The notes below the pieces were generated by a model. The model was given only the letters and a program-made list of their open reading frames with translations. It was not told the DNA's origin and made no database searches. From Tenacibaculum piscium (GTDB lineage: Bacteria > Bacteroidota > Bacteroidia > Flavobacteriales > Flavobacteriaceae): a stretch of 64,000 nt of DNA. The position numbers and the translations under genes were made by a program. The stretch is from NCBI RefSeq assembly GCF_021390715.1, contig NZ_JAJGWT010000005.1, positions 126,650-190,649 on the forward strand. The letters are read 5' to 3'. Below, piece by piece: positions 36,306 to 47,150 of this stretch (position 1 is the stretch's first letter; every line of letters starts with the position of its first letter).

Positions 36306-36875
36306 ATGGATTTTTTATACATAAAAGCACTGCATATTATTTTTGTAGTTACTTGGTTTGCGGGTTTATTTTACGTTGGTCGTTTATTTATTTATCATGT
36401 AGAAGCCGAAAAAAAAGACGAACCTGCCAAGGAAATTTTGCAAACACAATACAAATTAATGACCAAGCGTTTGTGGTATATAATTACGTGGCCATCTTTA
36501 TTTCTAGCAAGTTTTTTTGCTTTTTGGATGCTTTTTGTAAACCCTAGTTATTTAGAAATGCCTTGGATGCACGTTAAATTATCCTTTGTTTTGGCATTGT
36601 ATTTTTATCACGGATTCTGTCATAAAATATATAAAGAATTACAACGTAATGAAATTAATTACACGCCTACAAAGCTTCGAATCTTTAACGAAGCACCTAC
36701 CGTAATTCTATTTGCCGTTGTCTTTTTAGTGGTCTTAAAAAATGCCGTTAGTTGGGTTTGGGGCGTTACAGGTATTATTCTTTTTGGCGTATTATTGATG
36801 CTCGGTATTCGATTTTATAAAAGGTTAAGAATAAAAAAATCATGGGACACAAATGAAGCTAAAACTAAAAAATAA
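36306..36875 (+). CDS. hemJ: Protoporphyrinogen IX oxidase, HemJ type
   Basis: The 189-residue, four-to-five-helix membrane protein has the HemJ signature KALHIIFVVTWFAGLFYVGR at residues 7-26, and FIYHVEAE at 28-35. Conserved positions H10, R26, H31 and the MHVKL segment with H89 and K91 are present. HemJ oxidises protoporphyrinogen IX to protoporphyrin IX, the step before ferrochelatase. No hemG or hemY is seen in the window, so this fills the gap in the pathway. It starts 5 bases after the terminator of the LipL32-like gene. Confidence 0.9.
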   Translation: MDFLYIKALHIIFVVTWFAGLFYVGRLFIYHVEAEKKDEPAKEILQTQYKLMTKRLWYIITWPSLFLASFFAFWMLFVNPSYLEMPWMHVKLSFVLALYFYHGFCHKIYKELQRNEINYTPTKLRIFNEAPTVILFAVVFLVVLKNAVSWVWGVTGIILFGVLLMLGIRFYKRLRIKKSWDTNEAKTKK

Positions 36876-36967
36876 TTAATTAAAGATACTCTAAATTAGA
36901 TATTTAATTATATTTTCGTTAAAATAAAGAGTAAACGAACAATAATTTAACATAAAAACCCCCTATT

Positions 36968-37390
36968 ATGAAAAAAATAATTTTAGTATTTGCAACAATG
37001 ATGTTCCTGTTTTCATGTTCTTCTGAAACTGAAAAAGTACCCGAAGACAATGAAACTGAAGAAGTTGATATTATAGTAGGATCGTGGAAATTTATTAAAA
37101 AAAAGGGCGAAGAAGCAATTAATAATTGTGATTTTCAAGACACTTATGTATTTAGGAAAGATAATTCCTACTCTTTTAACGATTATAATGATAATTCTGG
37201 TTTATGTGAAAAAGATGCTAAAGAATCTCGCAAAGGATATTGGAAAAATAACAACAACAAAACCTATAATATCAAAATACAAGGATACGAAGGAAACGGC
37301 GCTGACTTAAATATTATTTTTTCTGATGACAATCAAGAATTAACTTTTTCAAACAACGGATTTACCTATCGAAAATCACCATCAATATAA
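36968..37390 (+). CDS. Small lipocalin-like lipoprotein
   Basis: The 140-residue protein has a lipoprotein signal ending MFLFSCSSE, an acidic linker (about residues 20-38), and then IVGSWKFIKKKG with later YVFRKDNSYSF and RKGYWKNNNN. This is the pattern of lipocalin-like domain lipoproteins common in Bacteroidota. The function is unknown. It is followed by a clear hairpin terminator. Confidence 0.75.
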   Translation: MKKIILVFATMMFLFSCSSETEKVPEDNETEEVDIIVGSWKFIKKKGEEAINNCDFQDTYVFRKDNSYSFNDYNDNSGLCEKDAKESRKGYWKNNNNKTYNIKIQGYEGNGADLNIIFSDDNQELTFSNNGFTYRKSPSI

Positions 37391-37399
37391 TATTTTATA

Positions 37400-37430
37400 A
37401 AAAAAGCGATGTTTAAACATCGCTTTTTTA
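37400..37430. terminator. Bidirectional terminator
   Basis: Palindrome AAAAAAGCGATG / CATCGCTTTTTT around TTTAAA, between the converging lipocalin-like gene and recR. Confidence 0.88.
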
Positions 37431-37456
37431 TACTATTTTTTATAAGTCTTTTTTTT

Positions 37457-38077
37457 TTACTGATTACTCACTGATTGTTCAAAAGGAATTCTATTTACAA
37501 TACTTCTACCAAGCGTAACCTCATCAGCATATTCTAACTCATCACCTACCGAAATTCCACGGGCAATTGTAGAGGTAATAATTTTATACTTCTCAATGTG
37601 TTTGAAAATATAAAAATTAGTCGTATCGCCTTCCATAGTCGAACTTAACGCAAAAATCAACTCTTTTACTTCACCTTGTTTTACCTTATCAACTAAAGAA
37701 GTTATTTGCAAGTTTTGAGGACCAATACCTTCAATCGGTGAAATTTTACCACCCAAAACATGATAAACACCTCTAAATTGAGCCGTATTTTCAATCGCCA
37801 TGACATCACGAATATCTTCCACCACGCATACAATTTCAGTATTTCGTTTCGGATTATTACAAATTTCACACAGAATAGTATCTGAAATATTATGACATTT
37901 TTCACAGGTTTTTACATCGTTTCGCAAACGTGTTAAAGCTGTTGTTAAATACTCGGTTGTTTGGGTGGGTTGTTTTAATAAATGCAATACCAAACGAAGT
38001 GCCGTACGCTTGCCAATTCCTGGTAATCGGCTCACTTCTTGCACTGCGTTTTCTAATAATTTTGAAGAAAAATCCAT
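37457..38077 (-). CDS. recR: Recombination protein RecR
   Basis: The 206-residue protein carries [18 protein letters not shown] (helix-hairpin-helix), a four-cysteine zinc finger ([16 protein letters not shown]) and a Toprim domain beginning [14 protein letters not shown]-like. RecR works with RecF and RecO to load RecA at gaps. TAAATTTG, a -7 box match, lies only a few bases before the start on the minus strand, so the message may be nearly leaderless. Confidence 0.95.
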   Translation of the reverse strand: MDFSSKLLENAVQEVSRLPGIGKRTALRLVLHLLKQPTQTTEYLTTALTRLRNDVKTCEKCHNISDTILCEICNNPKRNTEIVCVVEDIRDVMAIENTAQFRGVYHVLGGKISPIEGIGPQNLQITSLVDKVKQGEVKELIFALSSTMEGDTTNFYIFKHIEKYKIITSTIARGISVGDELEYADEVTLGRSIVNRIPFEQSVSNQ

Positions 38078-38169
38078 AGGACAAATTTACATTTTTTCAA
38101 ACAATGCACGCTATATATCTCACTTAAAAAAAGTACCTTCGTGCTTTAAAGTTAAAAATCTTATTTACA

Positions 38170-39633
38170 ATGAATTCAGATATAAAAAACCTAGAACCGA
38201 AAGCTATTTGGAAAAATTTTGCGAATTTAAACGCAATACCTCGTCCATCAAAAAAAGAAGAAAAAATCATTCAATTTATGGTAGATTTTGGTGAAAATCT
38301 AAATTTAGAAACCATGGTTGATAAGGTTGGAAACGTAATTATTCGTAAACCAGCTTCTGTTGGAATGGAAAATCGCAAAGCCATTGTATTACAAAGTCAT
38401 TTAGATATGGTACATCAAAAAAATGCTGATACCGTTTTTGATTTTGATACCCAAGGAATTAAAATGTTTATCGAAGGTGATTGGGTAAAAGCTCAAGGAA
38501 CAACTTTAGGTGCCGATAACGGTTTAGGAGTTGCGTCAATTATGGCTATTTTAGAAGCTTCGGATATTGCACATCCTGCTATTGAAGCCTTGTTTACCAT
38601 TGATGAAGAAACAGGAATGACTGGCGCTATGGGATTAGATGCTGGAATCTTAAAAGGAGAAATCTTATTAAATTTAGATACTGAAGATGATGATGAAATC
38701 AGCATGGGTTGTGCAGGTGGCGTAGATGTTACCGCAACAAGAAAGTATCCCCAAGAAAATACACCTGAAAATACCACCGCTTTTTCAATAGCAATTACAG
38801 GATTAACAGGAGGACATTCAGGAATGGATATTCATAAAGGTTTAGCAAACGCCAACAAAATAATGAATCGTTTGTTATTTGATGGTTTTACCAACTTCGG
38901 ATTGCGTATCGCTGAAATAAATGGCGGAAGTTTACGTAATGCTATTCCTCGTGAAAGCTTCTCAAAAGTAGTGATTGATACCATTTCTAAAGAACCGTTT
39001 TTATTCGAAACTCAAGAATTAATAAACACCATTAAAAAAGAGTTTGCTTCCTTAGAACCTAATTTAGCAATCGTATTAGAAACGATTGAAACGCCCAAAT
39101 ATGTAATGGATTTAGGCATTCAGGAAGGATTAATTAAAGCTGTATATACCGCATTAAACGGCGTGTATCGTATGAGTCCAGATATTGAAGGATTAGTTGA
39201 AACATCAAACAATATTGCACGTGTTACTGTAAAAGAAGGAAATGTTGAAGTAGCCTGTTTAACACGTTCTTCTTCGGATAGTAACAAATGGGATTTAGCA
39301 AATTCATTGCGCTGTGCCTTTGAATTAGCTGGTTTTAATGTAGAATTTTCAGGAACCTATCCAGGTTGGTTGCCAAATTTAGATTCTGAAATATTAAAAA
39401 TTGTTGAAAAATTATACGTAGATTTACATAACGAACAACCTAATGTTGCCGCTTGTCATGCAGGTTTAGAATGTGGACTTTTAGGACAAAATTATCCTGA
39501 AATGGATATGGTTTCTTTTGGTCCGAATATTAGAGCACCACACTCTCCTGATGAACGCGCACAAATATCATCAACTCAAAAATATTGGAAATTTTTATTA
39601 GAAATATTAAAAAATATTCCTAGTAAAAACTAA
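38170..39633 (+). CDS. pepD: Aminoacyl-histidine dipeptidase (Xaa-His dipeptidase, M20)
   Basis: The 487-residue cytosolic metallopeptidase has the dinuclear zinc residues of the M20 family: H77 and D79 in SHLDMVHQ, bridging D116 in GADNGLG and E146-E147 in IDEETGMTGAMGL. A lid domain (GLTGGHSGMDIHKGL) and the C-terminal HAGLECGLLG complete the PepD pattern. A -7-like TACCTTCG lies at 38134-38141. It is monocistronic with a terminator at 39653. Confidence 0.93.
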   Translation: MNSDIKNLEPKAIWKNFANLNAIPRPSKKEEKIIQFMVDFGENLNLETMVDKVGNVIIRKPASVGMENRKAIVLQSHLDMVHQKNADTVFDFDTQGIKMFIEGDWVKAQGTTLGADNGLGVASIMAILEASDIAHPAIEALFTIDEETGMTGAMGLDAGILKGEILLNLDTEDDDEISMGCAGGVDVTATRKYPQENTPENTTAFSIAITGLTGGHSGMDIHKGLANANKIMNRLLFDGFTNFGLRIAEINGGSLRNAIPRESFSKVVIDTISKEPFLFETQELINTIKKEFASLEPNLAIVLETIETPKYVMDLGIQEGLIKAVYTALNGVYRMSPDIEGLVETSNNIARVTVKEGNVEVACLTRSSSDSNKWDLANSLRCAFELAGFNVEFSGTYPGWLPNLDSEILKIVEKLYVDLHNEQPNVAACHAGLECGLLGQNYPEMDMVSFGPNIRAPHSPDERAQISSTQKYWKFLLEILKNIPSKN

Positions 39634-39652
39634 ATATCAATAAAAAACGTAC

Positions 39653-39683
39653 AACCACAAATTAATAGTTTGTGGTTTTTTGT
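39653..39683 (+). terminator. Terminator after pepD
   Basis: AACCACAAA / TTTGTGGTT stem with a 7-base loop followed by six T residues. Confidence 0.85.
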
Positions 39684-39704
39684 TTGAGTTTTATTCTTTA
39701 ATTT

Positions 39705-40289
39705 ATGAATCTTTTATCACATTTATATTTATCGGGAAACAATACCCAATTAATGATTGGTAATTTTATTGCCGACCATATTAAAGGAACTAAAATTTCT
39801 CATTTCAAGCATCATATTCAAAAAGGAATTATTTTACACCGTCAAATTGATACCTATACCGATGCACACCAAATTGTTCGAAAAAGTAAAAGACGCTTAC
39901 ACGAACGCTACGGACATTATGATGGCGTAATTATCGATGTTTTTTATGACCATTTTTTAGCCAAAAATTGGACAATGTATTCTGAAATTCCATTAGATAT
40001 TTATGTAAATTCCGTATATCAATTATTGCATAAAAATAAGGCTATTCTTCCTGAAAAAACACAGAAATTATTACCTAGTATGATTCAATATGATTGGCTC
40101 TATAATTATCAGTTTACCAATGGAATTCAAGAGGTTTTAAATAGCATCAATAAACGCACCGAAGGACGCTCAAAAATGAATCTAGCTTCTGAAGATTTAA
40201 CCATTCATTATAAATTATTTGAAGAAGATTTTAACCTTTTTTTTGAAGATTTACGTGCTTTTAGCAAACTTCAAATATCCCAAATATGA
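39705..40289 (+). CDS. acpH: Acyl carrier protein phosphodiesterase
   Basis: The 194-residue protein has the AcpH pattern: MNLLSHLYLS, GNFIADHIKG, ILHRQIDTYTDAH and VIIDVFYDHFLA, all rich in metal-binding His and Asp. AcpH removes the phosphopantetheine arm from ACP. It overlaps the next gene by 4 bases and so heads a small acpH-pseudouridine synthase-trmD run. Confidence 0.88.
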   Translation: MNLLSHLYLSGNNTQLMIGNFIADHIKGTKISHFKHHIQKGIILHRQIDTYTDAHQIVRKSKRRLHERYGHYDGVIIDVFYDHFLAKNWTMYSEIPLDIYVNSVYQLLHKNKAILPEKTQKLLPSMIQYDWLYNYQFTNGIQEVLNSINKRTEGRSKMNLASEDLTIHYKLFEEDFNLFFEDLRAFSKLQISQI

Positions 40290-41158
40290 TGTTATCTGAA
40301 ACACATAAAGTACCTTTTCTAGAAAAATCAATTCGATTACAAGAATACGCCGTTGGTATTTTTAAAACAATTCCAACAAAATCGGGCATCAAAAAAGCAA
40401 TTAAGAAAAAATTGGTTTTCGTTGATGATAAAATTGCAACAACAGCACTTTTTATCAATGGAAATGAAAAAATAGAATTATACAAAACATCGGAAAAAGA
40501 AACACTTAAACAATTTGAATTTCCTTTAGAAATTCTTTTTGAAGATGCTTATTTAGCCGTTATTTATAAACCTGCGGGTATTTTAGTCAGTGGAAATTCG
40601 TTTGCAACTATTGATAATGCACTCTTACAAAACATCACCAAAAGCCCTTTGGAAGATGCAACACGTCCACGACCTGTACATCGATTAGATTATCCGACAA
40701 GCGGACTTTTATTAATTGGAAAAACAAATTCGAGCATCATCGCTTTAAATAAATTGTTTGAAAATAAAGAAATTACAAAAACATATCACGCTATAACTAT
40801 CGGGAAGATAGAAAATAACGGAATTATTGATTTTCCTATTGATGATAAAAAAGCACAAACATCTTATAAACTGATAAAATCAGTTATTTCTGAACGATTC
40901 AAAATGTTAAACCTTGTTGAATTATCACCAAAAACAGGAAGAAAACATCAATTAAGAAAACATTTATTCGCTATAAATAATCCAATTTTAGGCGATAAAG
41001 AATACTTTTCAGAAGGTTTGATCTTAAACGGAAAAGGACTCTATTTACACGCCTCTACCCTACAATTTGAACATCCGTTTACAAAAAAACAATTCGTAAT
41101 CACAAAAGAACTTCCGAAGAAATTTAAAAAAATTATATCTTTGCCAACATGCGAATAG
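40286..41158 (+). CDS. RluA-family pseudouridine synthase
   Basis: The 290-residue protein has an S4-like N-terminal region ([20 protein letters not shown]), the [12 protein letters not shown] strand and the catalytic D135 in [39 protein letters not shown] follows. It isomerises uridine in rRNA or tRNA; the exact site is not predictable. It overlaps acpH by 4 bases and trmD by 10 bases. Confidence 0.9.
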   Translation: MMLSETHKVPFLEKSIRLQEYAVGIFKTIPTKSGIKKAIKKKLVFVDDKIATTALFINGNEKIELYKTSEKETLKQFEFPLEILFEDAYLAVIYKPAGILVSGNSFATIDNALLQNITKSPLEDATRPRPVHRLDYPTSGLLLIGKTNSSIIALNKLFENKEITKTYHAITIGKIENNGIIDFPIDDKKAQTSYKLIKSVISERFKMLNLVELSPKTGRKHQLRKHLFAINNPILGDKEYFSEGLILNGKGLYLHASTLQFEHPFTKKQFVITKELPKKFKKIISLPTCE

Positions 41159-41829
41159 ATATTATTACCCTAGCACCCGATTTATTAAAAAGCCCGTTTG
41201 AACATTCAATGATGAAACGTGCCATTGACAAAGGTTTAGCCGAAATTCATTTTCATAATTTACGTGATTACGGACTTGGCTCTTACAAAAAATTAGATGA
41301 CACCCAATTTGGCGGTGGCGCAGGTATGGTTTTGATGATTGAACCGATTGATACTTGTATTTCGAAATTACAAGCTGAAAGAAAATATGACGAAATTATT
41401 TATATGACGCCAGATGCGAAAACGCTAAATCAATCAATAGCGAATACCCTTTCGTTAAAAGAAAATATTATCATTTTAACAGGACATTATAAAGGTGTCG
41501 ATCAACGTGTACGTGATAAATTTATCACCAAAGAAATTTCTATTGGCGATTATGTTTTAACAGGCGGAGAATTAGCCGCAGCCATTTTATGTGATGCTGT
41601 TGTGCGTTTAATTCCTGGGGTTTTAGGCGATGAACAATCGGCTTTAACAGATTCATTTCAAGATAATTTATTATCACCACCCGTTTACACAAGACCCGCA
41701 GAATATGACGGAATGAAAGTTCCTGAAATATTATTATCAGGGAATTTTCCGAAAATTGACAAGTGGCGAGAAGAAAAAGCCTACCAACACACCAAAAATA
41801 TAAGACCCGATTTATTGAACGATTTATAA
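41149..41829 (+). CDS. trmD: tRNA (guanine-N1)-methyltransferase
   Basis: The 226-residue SPOUT methylase makes m1G37 in tRNA. Diagnostic sequences are [59 protein letters not shown] and [10 protein letters not shown]. It lies upstream of rplS as in many bacteria, though separated here by 138 bases with a likely separate promoter. Confidence 0.97.
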   Translation: MRIDIITLAPDLLKSPFEHSMMKRAIDKGLAEIHFHNLRDYGLGSYKKLDDTQFGGGAGMVLMIEPIDTCISKLQAERKYDEIIYMTPDAKTLNQSIANTLSLKENIIILTGHYKGVDQRVRDKFITKEISIGDYVLTGGELAAAILCDAVVRLIPGVLGDEQSALTDSFQDNLLSPPVYTRPAEYDGMKVPEILLSGNFPKIDKWREEKAYQHTKNIRPDLLNDL

Positions 41830-41891
41830 AATAAGTTAAAATATTATTATAAAATAACCATAAATAAGTATGTGTTTTACAAAATTTTAAT

Positions 41892-41899
41892 TAATTTTG
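41892..41899 (+). promoter_or_regulatory. Bacteroidota -7 box upstream of rplS
   Basis: TAATTTTG fits the TAnnTTTG consensus and lies 69 bases before the rplS start, leaving a leader of about 60 bases. Confidence 0.5.
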
Positions 41900-41967
41900 C
41901 CGTCATAAATTAACCTCTGACGATACTCGTGAATGTTGTTTTATAAAACTATATAAATATCATTACC

Positions 41968-42315
41968 ATGGATTTAGTAAAATTTGTTCAAGACGAATTT
42001 GTAACAAGAAACGAATTACCAGAATTTTCAGCTGGAGATACACTTACTGTGTATTATGAAATTAGAGAGGGAGAAAAAGTACGTACTCAGTTTTTTAGAG
42101 GTGTAGTTATTCAAAAAAGAGGTGTTGGTGCTTCTGAAACTTTTACAATCAGAAAAATGTCTGGTACTGTAGGTGTTGAGCGTATCTTCCCTATTAACTT
42201 ACCTGCTATTCAAAAAATTGAAGTAAACAAAAAAGGTATTGTACGTAGAGCACGTATCTTTTACTTTAGAGATCTTACTGGTAAGAAAGCAAGAATTAAA
42301 GAAAGAAGAGGTTAG
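41968..42315 (+). CDS. rplS: 50S ribosomal protein L19
   Basis: The 115-residue protein matches L19: FSAGDTLTVYYEIREGEK, FRGVVIQKRGVGASETFTIR, GVERIFPINLPAIQKIEV and RRARIFYFRDLTGKKARI. L19 sits at the interface of the ribosomal subunits. A strong terminator follows. Confidence 0.98.
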   Translation: MDLVKFVQDEFVTRNELPEFSAGDTLTVYYEIREGEKVRTQFFRGVVIQKRGVGASETFTIRKMSGTVGVERIFPINLPAIQKIEVNKKGIVRRARIFYFRDLTGKKARIKERRG

Positions 42316-42340
42316 GAATAACATCTGTATTCAACTTATA

Positions 42341-42375
42341 AAAAAGCATTGTGATTTTTCACAGTGCTTTTTTTT
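42341..42375 (+). terminator. Terminator after rplS
   Basis: AAAAAGCA-TTGTGA / TCACAG-TGCTTTTT hairpin followed by a long T run. Confidence 0.9.
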
Positions 42376-42474
42376 GGCTTAAAAAATCAAGTTCTCTTGT
42401 AAATTCAAGTGATTTTAGAGCCTGTTTAAATTTCATCTAAAAAAAAACATCACAGAAAAATAAGAAATAGAATC

Positions 42475-42670
42475 CGTCAACCTGAATTTATTTCAGGTTC
42501 GCATCCTGATTTTCTGTGTTTTTTAGCTTTTTGATGATTCTTGTCAATTCGAGTGATTTTAATGATTAAAAGGAATTAAAATTGTATCAAGAATTTGAAT
42601 TATTTTGATTAATTGAATATAAAAAAATCTCAAACATCTTTTTTTAAAGAAAAACACCTCTCAAACTGAT
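42475..42670. repeat. Dispersed intergenic inverted-repeat element, copy B
   Basis: Contains TGTCAATTCGAGTGATTTTA and AAAGGAATTAAAATTGTATC, matching copies A and C. A preceding block, CGTCAACCTGAATTTATTTC then AGGTTCGCATCCTGATTT, also matches copy C in reverse. The right arm (ending CTCTCAAACTGAT) is more diverged than in the other copies. Together with the rplS terminator it accounts for most of the 518-base gap before icd; the remainder shows nothing recognisable. Confidence 0.85.
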
Positions 42671-42830
42671 CTATTTTTTTATCATATTGATAATAAAGCA
42701 CCACAACTATTAACATTTTATCATCAATAAACTCATAAGTAATTATTAAATTTGTAATAATTCAATATAAAATTAATAATTAGGTTGCGTGTTTTTAAGA
42801 ACACCTTTCTAAAACTCTCTAAAAAACTGA

Positions 42831-45059
<2,229 letters not shown>

Positions 45060-45087
45060 AATATTTGTAAATAAAAATAATCTATTG

Positions 45088-45118
45088 AAAAGTAGCTGTT
45101 CATTCAGCTACTTTTTTT
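45088..45118 (+). terminator. Terminator after icd
   Basis: AAAGTAGCTG / CAGCTACTTT stem with a 6-base loop and a T tail. Confidence 0.88.
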
Positions 45119-45239
45119 GGTTTGATAATTTTGATAATAATGGGCGAACACATAGGTTCACCCCTACATTTAGAATGTATCAATTTATAAAAACGTGATA
45201 AAATATCAATTAAAAATTTATAATTCCTAAATTTGAAAT

Positions 45240-46067
45240 ATGAAATTTATAAAAACAACCGAACAAACATCAAAATATAATGATTTAGAAAAAATGAGCG
45301 TTTCTGAATTATTATCAAACATCAATAAAGAAGATAAAACAATACCAAATGCCGTAGAAAAAGCATTGCCACAAATTGAAAAATTAACAGCAATTATCGT
45401 TCAAAAACTTAAAAAAAATGGACGTTTATTCTATATCGGGGCTGGAACTAGCGGACGCTTAGGGATTTTAGACGCAAGCGAATGCCCTCCTACTTTTGGC
45501 GTTTCCCCCGAATTAGTTACAGGAATTATCGCTGGTGGAGATAAAGCCATCAGAAATGCCGTGGAAAATGCCGAAGACAACCAAAACCAAGGTTGGATAG
45601 ATTTACAAAATCAAGAAATTACAGAAAATGATGTCGTTATCGGTATTGCCGCCTCAGGAACAACACCTTACGTTATTTCAGCACTAAAAAAATGCAACGA
45701 AAATAAAATAATAACAGGTTGTATCACTTGTAATAAAAATAGTCCGCTCGCTGTAACTGCCCAATTTCCTATTGAAGTTGTTGTTGGTTCAGAATTTGTT
45801 ACTGGAAGTTCTCGTATGAAAGCTGGTACGGCTCAAAAATTAATCCTAAACATGATTTCAACCGCTACCATGATTCAACTTGGAAAAATAAAAGGAAACA
45901 AAATGGTAGATATGCAACTATCTAACGAAAAATTAGTGAAAAGAGCCGAAAAAATGTTAGTTGCTGAATTAAATATCTCACCCGAAAAAGCTACCGAAAT
46001 ATTAAAAAAATACGGAAACGTTCGAAATGCTATCAATAATTATACTATCAAAAATAAAAACGAATAA
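45240..46067 (+). CDS. murQ: N-acetylmuramic acid 6-phosphate etherase
   Basis: The 275-residue SIS-domain lyase cleaves the lactyl ether of MurNAc-6-phosphate during cell-wall recycling. Signature stretches are LFYIGAGTSGRLGILDASEC, PPTFGVSP, IGIAASGTTPYVISAL and GSSRMKAGTAQKLILNMIST. A DUF6095 gene follows 322 bases later. Confidence 0.96.
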   Translation: MKFIKTTEQTSKYNDLEKMSVSELLSNINKEDKTIPNAVEKALPQIEKLTAIIVQKLKKNGRLFYIGAGTSGRLGILDASECPPTFGVSPELVTGIIAGGDKAIRNAVENAEDNQNQGWIDLQNQEITENDVVIGIAASGTTPYVISALKKCNENKIITGCITCNKNSPLAVTAQFPIEVVVGSEFVTGSSRMKAGTAQKLILNMISTATMIQLGKIKGNKMVDMQLSNEKLVKRAEKMLVAELNISPEKATEILKKYGNVRNAINNYTIKNKNE

Positions 46068-46100
46068 CATTTAGAACCTATTTAAAAATTAAATAAACGG

Positions 46101-46300
46101 TCAGTTCGAGTGATTTTTTTCCTTTAAAAAAATTGTATCGAGAACTTTTTAACATATAAATCAACATAAAATAACTCAAATTCTCGATACAATTTTAATT
46201 CCTTTTAGTCATTAAAATCACTCGAATTGACAAGAATCATCAAAAAAAGGAATAACTACGGCAAATCAGGATGAGAAACTGAAATAAATTCAGTTTGACG
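46101..46300. repeat. Dispersed intergenic inverted-repeat element, copy C
   Basis: Begins TCAGTTCGAGTGATTTTTTT and closes with AAAATCACTCGAATTGACAA. It then continues through GATGATTCTT in reverse, ATCAGGATGAGAAACTGAAA and TAAATTCAGTTTGACG. It is inverted relative to copies A and B. The palindromic core covers 46101-46231, and the tail block to 46300 is shared with copy B. It fills most of the murQ-DUF6095 gap. Confidence 0.88.
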
Positions 46301-46317
46301 CATTTTTATTTTTAAAA

Positions 46318-46337
46318 CAAGGGGTTTTAACCCCTTG
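46318..46337. terminator. CAAGGGGTT / AACCCCTTG hairpin
   Basis: Nine-base perfect stem with a TT loop, nearly identical to the hairpin at 6873-6896. There is no strong T-run, so it may be part of a repeat rather than a working terminator. Confidence 0.45.
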
Positions 46338-46389
46338 CCATGCTATTTTGACGTTACAAAAAAAATTGAATAAAAATATAAAACAAAAA

Positions 46390-46635
46390 ATGACCAAAAA
46401 AACAACCAACAAAAACGTATTAAAACGGTTTTTTATCTTATTAGGATTACTATCCGTATCGCCAATTGTAATTACTATCGGGTTTAAAGCTCTTAAAATA
46501 TATACCGAAAATCCTGAAAAATATATCGCCTATTTTTTAGTAGCACTTGGCGTATTTTTAATCCTGTTTAGTGTATATTATGGTTTTAAAACTATCAAAA
46601 CTTTTTTAGATGCCCTTTTTGATGCCGAAAAATAA
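46390..46635 (+). CDS. Small two-helix membrane protein, DUF6095-like
   Basis: From the ATG at 46390 the product is 81 residues; a TTG 14 codons upstream would add a Lys/Asn-rich leader and looks less likely. There are two hydrophobic segments (FFILLGLLSVSPIVITIGF and YIAYFLVALGVFLILFSVYY), followed by GFKTIKTFLDALFD, the conserved end of DUF6095 proteins. Flavobacterial relatives usually lie next to murQ, as here. Function unknown. Confidence 0.72.
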   Translation: MTKKTTNKNVLKRFFILLGLLSVSPIVITIGFKALKIYTENPEKYIAYFLVALGVFLILFSVYYGFKTIKTFLDALFDAEK

Positions 46636-46954
46636 TTTTTTTTTCGTGAAATTATCTCAATTCAAATACCGCTAAAATCAATTTATAAAATAACAATTAA
46701 CGAATCCTGAAAATAAATAAGAATAATTATTTTTATCATAACAATTAAGCAATTTTTTAACTTTTTTAAGAAAAATCATCTAGTTTTTATATCAAAAAAA
46801 CAAAAACAAATAAGCATTTTAAAATTCATTATCATATCATGATAAAAGCTTTTAACCTTATTTTATAGCGTTTTAGCGTCTAAAAAAAAATAAAACTATT
46901 ACTAAATAATTAATTGTACGGTATAATTATATTAAATTTTTAAACTACTCGAAA

Positions 46955-47061
46955 ATCGTTATAAAAAAAAATAGGAAACAACAATTTATCAAAATATAAC
47001 AACAAAAAACATCGTTATATCTCGTTAGTTGTTTTATATATAAACACTTAACATCGTTATA
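46955..47061 (+). promoter_or_regulatory. Three ATCGTTATA direct repeats upstream of the surface-protein locus
   Basis: ATCGTTATA occurs at 46955, 47011 and 47053; the last two are within an identical ACATCGTTATAT and are spaced 42 bases, four helical turns. They lie in a 515-base gene-free, very AT-rich stretch (46636-47150) otherwise without recognisable content, 90-196 bases before the first gene. They could be binding sites for a regulator of this locus. Confidence 0.4.
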
Positions 47062-47150
47062 TTAAAAATAGTTTTATCATAAAATATATTTAAAAATAGT
47101 TTCATTTTACTTAAATAAAGGTTAATATTGTAAAAAATTTACACAAAAGT

